Below, in pieces: positions 25,397 to 31,945 of a stretch of DNA of 64,000 nt. A program made the translations under genes and the position numbers. Location: NCBI RefSeq assembly GCF_002917105.1, contig NZ_PQFZ01000005.1, forward strand, positions 115,834 through 179,833, in the 5' to 3' direction. The stretch comes from Allobosea psychrotolerans (GTDB lineage Bacteria; Pseudomonadota; Alphaproteobacteria; Rhizobiales; Beijerinckiaceae). The notes beneath the pieces were generated by a model. The model was not told where the DNA came from. It searched no databases and worked only from the letters and a program-made list of their open reading frames with translations. The first letter of the stretch is position 1. The number at the start of each line of letters is the position of its first letter.

Positions 25397-26281
25397 TCAA
25401 CGCCGGCCGAACAAGGCGCTGAGGTCCATTTCCTCGTCGCGATGCTTTCCGCCGAGCTGGGCAGCCAGCCAGGCCGCGGCAGCGCCGAGCATCAACACGG
25501 CCGCAGTCAGGAAGGCCGTGATGACCGCCGTCTTGCGGGCGCGCTCGGCGGCCTGCTTGGCGGTTTCCTTGGCCTGTTCGAGCTTGGCGAAGGCATCGTC
25601 GACGCGCTTCTGGGCCTCGGGCTGCGGGATATTCATCCGCGCAGCGACACGAGCGGCAATGTAGTCGCGATCCGCCTGTTCGAGCTTTCCGGAGCTCAGC
25701 CCCGTCATGAGGATGCGCGAGGCCTCCTCCCGCTCGCCTGCGGTCGGGGGCGTCGTTCCCGTGGATCTCATGACCGAATCCAGTGCCGAGCCCAGCGGGT
25801 CGGCCTGTTGGCTGATCAAGGCGGCGGCTCCCCCGGACGCCGCGGCTGCGCCAGTGACGGCAGTCTTGGCTGCGCCCAGGAGCGACGAGCCTGTGATCAT
25901 CGTGACCAGCAGCGCCCCGGCAGCCCAGACGACCAAGCCATGCGCGCCGTCCCGGACATGGCGCTCGTGGTCGCTGGCGTCGCTGGCCGGGCGACGCATG
26001 CGGCCGGCGAGATAGCCGCCGGCATAACATGCCGACACCGTGATCCAGATGGCCCAGAGGCCGCCGGCAATGGTGAGGGCAATCAAGCTGGAGGAGCGCG
26101 CCGTATCGGCCGAGACCATCGACAGGCCCAGAGCCGAGCCGAAAGCGGCCATCACCGTGGTGATCGCGGCCGAAAGCACCGCGCCACCGAGAATGGCGCT
26201 CCATTCGAGATAAGAGCCGTCAGCGCCGCTCTTGGCGGTGGCTGGCGAGACGACGACGACGTCCGTTGTGTCCATCGACAT
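25397..26281 (-). CDS. Multi-helix membrane protein of unknown function
   Basis: The 294-residue protein starts at MSMDTTDVVVVSPATAKSGA. About three strong transmembrane segments lie in the first half (SAILGGAVLSAAITTVMAAF, LTIAGGLWAIWITVSACYAG, GLVVWAAGALLVTMITGSSL). A charged helical stretch rich in Ala, Glu and Lys lies at about 185-255, and a last helix at about 255-280 (VITAFLTAAVLMLGAAAAWL). I recognise no named family beyond generic stress-linked membrane proteins. It is 11 bp downstream of a 24-residue membrane peptide gene and belongs to the EcfG unit at 26409-26434. Confidence 0.75.
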   Translation of the reverse strand: MSMDTTDVVVVSPATAKSGADGSYLEWSAILGGAVLSAAITTVMAAFGSALGLSMVSADTARSSSLIALTIAGGLWAIWITVSACYAGGYLAGRMRRPASDASDHERHVRDGAHGLVVWAAGALLVTMITGSSLLGAAKTAVTGAAAASGGAAALISQQADPLGSALDSVMRSTGTTPPTAGEREEASRILMTGLSSGKLEQADRDYIAARVAARMNIPQPEAQKRVDDAFAKLEQAKETAKQAAERARKTAVITAFLTAAVLMLGAAAAWLAAQLGGKHRDEEMDLSALFGRR

Positions 26282-26292
26282 GATGCCGCCCC

Positions 26293-26367
26293 TTATCGCA
26301 AGCCGAGGAACGAAAGGATGGCCAACACGACCACGACAAGCCCGACGAGATAGATGATACCGTCCAT
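26293..26367 (-). CDS. 24-residue membrane peptide
   Basis: ATG at 26367-26365 opens a 24-codon frame, beginning MDGIIYLVGLVVVVLAILSF and ending with the residues GLR before TAA. It is a single hydrophobic helix with a short polar start. GGAGGG lies about 6 nt upstream, and an EcfG promoter 42-67 bp upstream. Peptides of this shape recur in alphaproteobacteria near stress genes, from general recollection; the function is unknown. It is the first gene of the unit with the membrane protein at 25397. Confidence 0.7.
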   Translation of the reverse strand: MDGIIYLVGLVVVVLAILSFLGLR

Positions 26368-26408
26368 GATGCCCTCCCGTTGCATCGTCACGCATGTGAC
26401 GTCTCTAG

Positions 26409-26434
26409 AACGAGATCGGTGGTGACATGGTTCC
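26409..26434 (-). promoter_or_regulatory. EcfG promoter, minus strand
   Basis: On the minus strand GGAAC (26434-26430) is followed after 17 bp by CGTT (26412-26409), the EcfG consensus. It drives the 24-residue peptide at 26367 and the membrane protein behind it. Confidence 0.75.
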
Positions 26435-26453
26435 ACCAGGAACCGAGATGAAT

Positions 26454-26479
26454 GGAACCCTCCGGAAGATCGGGACGTT
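26454..26479 (+). promoter_or_regulatory. EcfG promoter, plus strand
   Basis: GGAAC at 26454-26458 is followed after 17 bp by CGTT at 26476-26479. It faces the 24-residue peptide at 26508. With the promoter at 26409-26434 it forms a divergent pair 19 bp apart at their -35 elements. Confidence 0.75.
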
Positions 26480-26507
26480 GATCAGACACGAAGCGGGAGG
26501 CTCGATC

Positions 26508-26582
26508 ATGGGACGCGGCATATTACTTTGGATGTTGGGGGTTCCCCTACCGATCATTATTCTCCTGGCCTTGTTTCGATAG
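26508..26582 (+). CDS. 24-residue membrane peptide, second type
   Basis: ATG at 26508 opens a 24-codon frame, beginning MGRGILLWMLGVPLPIIILL and ending ALFR before TAG. GGGAGG lies 8 nt upstream and an EcfG promoter 28-54 bp upstream. It has one hydrophobic helix with a central Pro pair-like kink. Similar short peptides are frequent in Hyphomicrobiales genomes; I know no function. It is likely a stress-induced inner-membrane peptide. Confidence 0.7.
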   Translation: MGRGILLWMLGVPLPIIILLALFR

Positions 26583-26712
26583 GCGCGCGACAGCGCGATC
26601 TTACCGGGACGCCCGAGCACGCAACCTGACGGATCTTGGTTTTTCTGGCGCCATTGGCGGCGGAAACATTGGCATAGCAGAGCAGCAATGGTTCGCCTTC
26701 AGCACTTGCCTG

Positions 26713-26737
26713 GGAACAGCCCGGCGCGGGGAACGTT
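26713..26737 (+). promoter_or_regulatory. EcfG promoter of the ku-ligD unit
   Basis: GGAAC at 26713-26717 and CGTT at 26734-26737 are 16 bp apart, matching the EcfG consensus. The pair lies 30 bp upstream of the ATG at 26767, so the small gene, ku and ligD are probably one general-stress transcript. Confidence 0.75.
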
Positions 26738-26766
26738 GAAAGGGTGGCCTCTTTGGGAGTGGCGTC

Positions 26767-27072
26767 ATGCATCTGACGGCGAAGGACAGGTTGATCGCGG
26801 CTCTGGTTGCGCAGCTCCGCGCCGAACGCGAGACGCGCGATGCGCTCGCCTTCGTCATCGCCAACGGCCAGCTCGATGGCGATGTGCTCACCGCCATCCT
26901 GACCGACCCGGTTCCGGTGTTCACGCAGGACGATCTCAATCGCGCCGATGCTCTGTCCCGGCAGGATCTGTCTGGGCAGGACCTGTCCGGGAAGGCTCTT
27001 TCCCGGCAGAATCTGTCGCGGAAGAAGGCGCCTCGCCGTGGCGGCCAACCAGCGCAGCGGGAGGCGGCATAA
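26767..27072 (+). CDS. Small pentapeptide-like protein upstream of ku
   Basis: The 101-residue protein begins MHLTAKDRLIAALVAQLRAE. Its first half is a charged helix (about 5-60). Residues 58-85 form an imperfect five-residue repeat (DLSGQ, DLSGK, ALSRQ, NLSRK), the shape of a short pentapeptide repeat, followed by a basic tail KKAPRRGG. The stop TAA overlaps the ku ATG (TAATG), so translation is coupled. It is the first gene after an EcfG promoter. A DNA-mimic or Ku-binding role is conceivable but unproven. Confidence 0.65.
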   Translation: MHLTAKDRLIAALVAQLRAERETRDALAFVIANGQLDGDVLTAILTDPVPVFTQDDLNRADALSRQDLSGQDLSGKALSRQNLSRKKAPRRGGQPAQREAA

Positions 27073-27986
27073 TGGCTCCGCGCCCCGCCTGGAAGGGCTA
27101 TCTCAAGCTTTCGCTGGTGTCCTGCGCCGTCGAACTGACCGGTGCGACGGACCATAGCGAGAAGGTTTCCTTCCGCATCCTGAACCGCAAGACCGGCAAC
27201 ACCGTCCGGCGGCAATATGTCGACAGCGTCACCGGCAAGCCGGTGCCCGACGAGGATGAGGTCAAGGGCTACGAGATCGGCGACGATGAGTATCTGCTGG
27301 TCGAGGAGGATGAGATCGATGCGGTTCAGATCGAATCCTCGCACACCCTGGCGATCGAGCATTTCGTCGACCGCAACGATATCCCGCAGATCTATTTCGA
27401 CACGCCCTATTACGTCACCCCGTCGGACAACGCGTCGGAGGAAGCCTTCGCGGTGATCCGCGAGGCGATGGCGCGGCAAGACAAGGCAGGGATCGCGCGC
27501 ATCGTGCTGTATCGCCGCGAGCGTCCGGTGATGATCGAACCCTTCGACAAGGGTCTGCTGCTGACGACGCTGCGCTACGACAAGACGGTGCGCAAGCCCG
27601 ACGAGGTCTTTGCCGGCCTCGCAAAGCCCAAATTGGATCCGGAGCTGATCGAGCTGGCGACCCACATCATCGACAAGAAGCAGGCGGCGTTCGACCCCTC
27701 CCATTTCGAGGATGGATATGAGGCGGCGCTGCTGGAGCTGATCCAGGCCAAGCGGAAGGGCAAGAAGCCGCCGGTGGTGCAGGCGACCGAGCGCCCGGCC
27801 AATGTCGTCAACCTGTTCGACGCGCTCAAGAAGAGCCTTGCCGGGGACAGCGGAGTCGAGATTCCCGCATCGAAGTCTCCGGCATCAAAGACTCGGGCAT
27901 CAAAGACCCCGGCAGCGGAGAAAGCGGCCGCCGTAAAATCCGCCGCAAAACCCCGCAAGGCCGTCAAAACCCGCAAGAGCGCCTGA
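27072..27986 (+). CDS. ku: Non-homologous end-joining protein Ku
   Basis: The 304-residue protein starts MAPRPAWKGYLKLSLVSCAV, as bacterial Ku proteins do (W.G.L.LSLV). The Ku core is complete: HSEKVSFRILNRKTGN, VKGYEIGDDEYLLVEEDEID and DTPYYVTPS. The C-terminal tail (about 245-304) is Lys/Ala/Ser-rich, with repeats of the form PASK(T/S). Ku rings bind DNA ends and recruit LigD. It is 18 bp upstream of ligD in one operon under an EcfG promoter, so repair of double-strand breaks under stress is likely. Confidence 0.95.
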   Translation: MAPRPAWKGYLKLSLVSCAVELTGATDHSEKVSFRILNRKTGNTVRRQYVDSVTGKPVPDEDEVKGYEIGDDEYLLVEEDEIDAVQIESSHTLAIEHFVDRNDIPQIYFDTPYYVTPSDNASEEAFAVIREAMARQDKAGIARIVLYRRERPVMIEPFDKGLLLTTLRYDKTVRKPDEVFAGLAKPKLDPELIELATHIIDKKQAAFDPSHFEDGYEAALLELIQAKRKGKKPPVVQATERPANVVNLFDALKKSLAGDSGVEIPASKSPASKTRASKTPAAEKAAAVKSAAKPRKAVKTRKSA

Positions 27987-28004
27987 TCGGCGGAGGCCCG
28001 GACC

Positions 28005-30575
28005 ATGGCCAGTCTCGAGCTTTATCGTGCCAAGCGGAATTTTTCGCGCACCGGCGAGCCGAAAGGCGCGGCAGCGCGAAACAAGGCGGCGAGCCGGGGC
28101 GGTGCCTTCGTCATTCACAAACATGCGGCGCGCCGCCTGCATTACGACCTCAGGCTCGAACATGACGGCGTGCTCTGGTCCTGGGCCGTGACGCGCGGGC
28201 CCAGTCTCGATCCCGACGACAAGCGCCTCGCCGTGCATGTCGAGGACCACCCGATCGAATATGGCGCCTTCGAGGGAACCATACCCGAGGGCCAATATGG
28301 CGCCGGCTCGGTCATTATCTGGGATGAAGGCCAGTGGCTTCCCGAGGGCGACCCTGCCTTGGGCATGAGCAAGGGCCATCTCGCCTTCACGCTGGAAGGG
28401 CATAAGCTCGCCGGCCAATGGCATCTGGTCCGGCTGAAACCCCGGCGCGGCGAAAAGCGCGACAACTGGCTCCTGATCAAGGTCAGGGACGAATTCGCCA
28501 GGGATGACGAAGACATCCTGGAAATCGCGCCGCTTTCGGTGAAATCCGGGCGAAGCATCGAGGAGATCGGCGCGGACGGCACGAAGCTCTGGCCGACGAC
28601 GAAGCGGCCCGGAGCCGGCACCCGCAAGGTGGCGGACACGAAACGGCGCACGGTCAAGGGCACGGCCGAAGCCGACGCGGCGCTTCCGTCGTTCGTCGCG
28701 CCCTGCCTTGCGACCCTGCAGGACAAGCCCCCCGTTGGGGAGAACTGGCTGCACGAAGTCAAGTTCGACGGTTACCGGCTGCAGGCGCGGATCGACGCCG
28801 GGAAGGTGAGATTGTCGACCCGCTCGGGGCTCGACTGGACGGGGCGCTTCGGCGCAGCCCTTGTGGACGCTCTCGCGAAGCTGCCTTGCGAAACCGCATT
28901 GATCGACGGTGAGGTCGTGGCCCTGGGCGAGGCCGGCATTTCGTCTTTCTCGGCGCTGCAGGAGGCGCTCGCCGAAGGACGCACCGGCGCTCTCGTCTTC
29001 TTCGCCTTCGACCTGCTGCATCTCGACGGCGAGGATCTGCGGGCCGAGCCGCTGCTGGCGCGCAAGGAGCAGCTCGAAGCCCTGCTCCAGGCCGCCGCGC
29101 CCGATGGCCCGCTACGCTACAGCGAGCATTTCGTCGAGCCCGGCCAGACCATGTTGCGCCATGCCTGCCGCATGGGGCTGGAGGGCGTCGTCTCCAAGCG
29201 GGTCGACGCGCCCTATCGCAGCGGCCGCGGGCGCGACTGGATCAAATCGAAATGCACCCAGCGCCAGGAATTCGTCATCGCCGGCTATGTGCCCTCGAAG
29301 GGCTCGGGCCGTGAGCTCGGCTCGCTCGTGCTCGGCTATCACGCCGATGGCGCGCTGCAGCCGGCTGGACGCGTGGGGACCGGCTTCACCCGCAGATCCG
29401 CCGCCGCCCTCAAGCGAAAGCTCGATGGGATAAGGACTGAAGACCCGCCCTTCGCGGGAACTGCCGGGCGTGACCGCGAGGTAATCTGGGTCGAGCCCGA
29501 ACTCGTCGCCGAAATCGAGTTTCGCGCCTGGACCGCCTCGAAAACCCTGCGGCATGCGTCTTTCCTCGGCCTGCGCGAGGACAAACCCGCCACCGAGGTC
29601 GTCGCGGAAACGCCGGTTTCGCCCAAAGCGACCTCCAAAGCTCCGGTCTCGAAGGCCGCGGCCTCGAAGGCCAAGGCCGTGTCGGCAAAGCCCATCGCCG
29701 CCAAGCCTGGGGCGGCGCCGGTCCGAGCCCGGACCGAGGTCAGGCTCAGCAACCCCGACAAGCCGCTCTGGCCCGATATCGGGCTCACCAAGCAGGGCCT
29801 CCTCGATTATTACGCGACCGTCTGGCCATTGATGCGGCCCTTTGTCATCGACCGGCCTCTCAGCCTGCTGCGCGCTCCCAACGGCATCGCCGGCCCCGCC
29901 TTCTTCCAGAAGCATGCCGGCCCCGGCCTGAACAAGGCGGTCGCGACACGCAAGGACACGGATGGCGAGGAGCTTTTGTATATCCGCGATTTTGACGGGC
30001 TGGCCGCGCTGGTCCAGCTCGGCACGGTCGAAATCCATGTCTGGGGCGCGATGATCGACACGATCGAAACCCCCGACCAGGTGATCTTCGATCTCGATCC
30101 CGATGAAGGCGTGCCGCTCGAGCGTGTGCGCGAGGCGGCGCTCAGCATCCGCGAACGACTCGGCGAGCTGGGGTTCACCAGCTTCCTGAAGACCTCCGGA
30201 GGCAAGGGCTTCCATGTCGTCATTCCCCTGAAGCCCAAGGCCGACTGGACCCAGGTCAAGGGTTTCGCCCGTGATTTCGCCAAGGCGATGGAGCAGGCGG
30301 ACCCCAAGCGCTACACCGCGACCCTGTCGAAGAAGGCCCGCAAGGGACGGATCTTCATCGATTACCTGCGCAATGCGCGCGGAGCCACCGCGATCGCGCC
30401 CTATTCGACGCGCGCCCGCCCAGGCGCTCCGGTGGCCATGCCGATCGGCTGGGAGGCGCTCGCCAGCAGCGAGCCGAACGGCGCGAGGGCAGCCGATATC
30501 GCCGCCGAGCAAGCTTTGAGCGACACGGCCTGGAGCGGATTCTGGCAACCCGCGCGTGGGCTCAAGCGCGCCTAG
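28005..30575 (+). CDS. ligD: ATP-dependent DNA ligase LigD (PE-LIG-POL)
   Basis: The 856-residue protein has the three LigD modules in rhizobial order. The 3'-phosphoesterase occupies about 30-190 (FVIHKHAARRLHYDLRLEHD), the ligase about 225-530 with nucleotidyl Lys in KFDGYR near 253, and the polymerase/primase about 575-850 (FFQKHAGPGLN; catalytic Asp pair in DLDPDEG near 695). A Lys/Ala/Pro linker with repeated SK-rich units separates ligase and polymerase. It fills and seals ends held by Ku. Confidence 0.96.
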   Translation: MASLELYRAKRNFSRTGEPKGAAARNKAASRGGAFVIHKHAARRLHYDLRLEHDGVLWSWAVTRGPSLDPDDKRLAVHVEDHPIEYGAFEGTIPEGQYGAGSVIIWDEGQWLPEGDPALGMSKGHLAFTLEGHKLAGQWHLVRLKPRRGEKRDNWLLIKVRDEFARDDEDILEIAPLSVKSGRSIEEIGADGTKLWPTTKRPGAGTRKVADTKRRTVKGTAEADAALPSFVAPCLATLQDKPPVGENWLHEVKFDGYRLQARIDAGKVRLSTRSGLDWTGRFGAALVDALAKLPCETALIDGEVVALGEAGISSFSALQEALAEGRTGALVFFAFDLLHLDGEDLRAEPLLARKEQLEALLQAAAPDGPLRYSEHFVEPGQTMLRHACRMGLEGVVSKRVDAPYRSGRGRDWIKSKCTQRQEFVIAGYVPSKGSGRELGSLVLGYHADGALQPAGRVGTGFTRRSAAALKRKLDGIRTEDPPFAGTAGRDREVIWVEPELVAEIEFRAWTASKTLRHASFLGLREDKPATEVVAETPVSPKATSKAPVSKAAASKAKAVSAKPIAAKPGAAPVRARTEVRLSNPDKPLWPDIGLTKQGLLDYYATVWPLMRPFVIDRPLSLLRAPNGIAGPAFFQKHAGPGLNKAVATRKDTDGEELLYIRDFDGLAALVQLGTVEIHVWGAMIDTIETPDQVIFDLDPDEGVPLERVREAALSIRERLGELGFTSFLKTSGGKGFHVVIPLKPKADWTQVKGFARDFAKAMEQADPKRYTATLSKKARKGRIFIDYLRNARGATAIAPYSTRARPGAPVAMPIGWEALASSEPNGARAADIAAEQALSDTAWSGFWQPARGLKRA

Positions 30576-30591
30576 GGCAATCTCACGCGAC

Positions 30592-30650
30592 CGGAACGCC
30601 GGCTTGCGTGAATACAACGCTTTTAAAACAACGCGTTAGAGACGATTCCT
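30592..30650. repeat. Mosaic-type intergenic repeat after ligD
   Basis: GGAACGCCGGCTTGCGTGAA then ACAACGC and AAAACAACGCGTTAGAG resembles the dispersed rhizobial mosaic elements, like that at 19848. It separates ligD from the topoisomerase gene and may interrupt co-transcription. Confidence 0.4.
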
Positions 30651-30692
30651 ACCAAATTGAATCGGAAGCTTCTCGAGGCGGATGAGGCGACC

Positions 30693-31715
30693 ATGGTCGG
30701 AGAGCAACAGCCGGGCGCGCGATTGCGCAGGGTGGCGGCGGACGAGCTGACGATCCGCCGCGTGCGGCGCGGCACGGGTTTCAGCTATCGCGACGCCGCG
30801 GGGCGCGCGATCCGGGATGCCGACATGCTCGCCCGCATTCGCTCGCTGGCGGTTCCCCCCGCCTATCAGGATGTCCGCATCGCAGCCGATCCGCGCGCCC
30901 ATTTGCAGGCCGTCGGCAGGGACGAGGCCGGGCGCGTCCAGCATCGCTATCACCCCGCCTGGGAGAGAATGCGCGAGCGCCGCAAATTGAAGCGGCTCAT
31001 AGGCATCCTCGATGCGCTGCCGAAACTTCGCGCGAGCGTCGCGCGCGACCTGAGGACGCGCGGGCTCGGGCGGGACAAGGCGCTGGCCTGCGCCGTCGCC
31101 ATCATCGATCGTTGCCATATCCGGGTCGGCAACGAGGCTTACGCCACGGCCAATGGCAGCTTCGGCGCCTCGACCCTGCTCAAGCGGCATGTCGAGTTGA
31201 CCCGCAGGCGGATCGCTCTGGTGTTTCGGGGCAAGAGCGGGGTGCAGGTCGCATGTGCTTTCGAGGATGCGCCCCTGGCGCGCGCGCTTGCCAGCATCAT
31301 GACGCTGCCAGGGCGCCGGTTGCTGCAATATCGCGGTGAGGATGGCGCGGTCGCGCCAATCCGCGCCGGCGAGGTCAACGCGTATCTGCGCCGTGTGTCG
31401 GGGTGCCCCGTCAGCAGCAAGGATCTGCGCATGCTGGCCGCCAACGCCACTGCGGCGGAACATCTGCTCGCGAGCGGGAGCGGGGCCGCACCGGGCGACC
31501 ACAAGCGCGAGCTGGCTCTGGTCATGCGCGAGGTCTCGGAGCGGCTCGCCAACACGCCGGCGGTGGTGCGCAAGAGCTATGTCCACGAGATCGTCGTCAA
31601 CGCCTATGCGAGCGGCAGGCTCAAGGCCTGCTATGACGGCGTGCGCGGCCGTGCCGGCTGTTCGCGTACCGAGCGGGCGCTTGCCCTGCTGGCCGCCGAG
31701 GCCGCGAGGCGATAG
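30693..31715 (+). CDS. DNA topoisomerase IB
   Basis: The 340-residue protein has the poxvirus-type topoisomerase IB fold: N-terminal domain with FSYRDAAGRAI and IRSLAVPPAYQDV, catalytic Arg region IRVGNEAYATANGSFG, Lys in RGKSGVQ, Arg-containing SSKDLRMLAAN, and the nucleophile Tyr in VRKSYVHEIVV near residue 300. The ATG at 30693 with a GAGG site is chosen; a TTG at 30657 would extend it by 12 residues. It relaxes supercoils by nicking one strand. Such genes often sit with EcfG stress regulons. Confidence 0.92.
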   Translation: MVGEQQPGARLRRVAADELTIRRVRRGTGFSYRDAAGRAIRDADMLARIRSLAVPPAYQDVRIAADPRAHLQAVGRDEAGRVQHRYHPAWERMRERRKLKRLIGILDALPKLRASVARDLRTRGLGRDKALACAVAIIDRCHIRVGNEAYATANGSFGASTLLKRHVELTRRRIALVFRGKSGVQVACAFEDAPLARALASIMTLPGRRLLQYRGEDGAVAPIRAGEVNAYLRRVSGCPVSSKDLRMLAANATAAEHLLASGSGAAPGDHKRELALVMREVSERLANTPAVVRKSYVHEIVVNAYASGRLKACYDGVRGRAGCSRTERALALLAAEAARR

Positions 31716-31780
31716 GGCGCAATCTGGAAGACCGGCAGCGCCACCGGCTGTGCTCGGACTGTTTGGGCTTCACTCGGCCC

Positions 31781-31823
31781 CATCCTGAGAAGCCGCGTAA
31801 GCGGCGCCTCGCAGGCCCCTCCA
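31781..31823. repeat. Degenerate half of inverted-repeat element
   Basis: CATCCTGAGAAGCCGCGTAA, then GCGGCGCCTCG and CCCCTCCAG, matches the left arm of the element at 54353-54401 with several differences. The opposite arm is missing here. Confidence 0.5.
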
Positions 31824-31863
31824 GAAGCAGGCCGCTCAGCTCCGGGTTTCATCCTAGAGCGTC

Positions 31864-31939
31864 ATTCTCGGGCTTGTCCCTGAGAATCTCATGACCAGAG
31901 CGCGCTGGTTTGCGAGATGGTCGGGTCAAGCCCGACCAT
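31864..31939. terminator. Two hairpins between convergent genes
   Basis: ATTCTC and GAGAAT (31864-31887) and, more strongly, ATGGTCGGG (31917-31925) and CCCGACCAT (31931-31939, loop TCAAG) form stems between the topoisomerase and hydroxylase genes, which converge. They could end both transcripts; the second also resembles a common rhizobial intergenic palindrome. Confidence 0.5.
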
Positions 31940-31945
31940 GATGCG

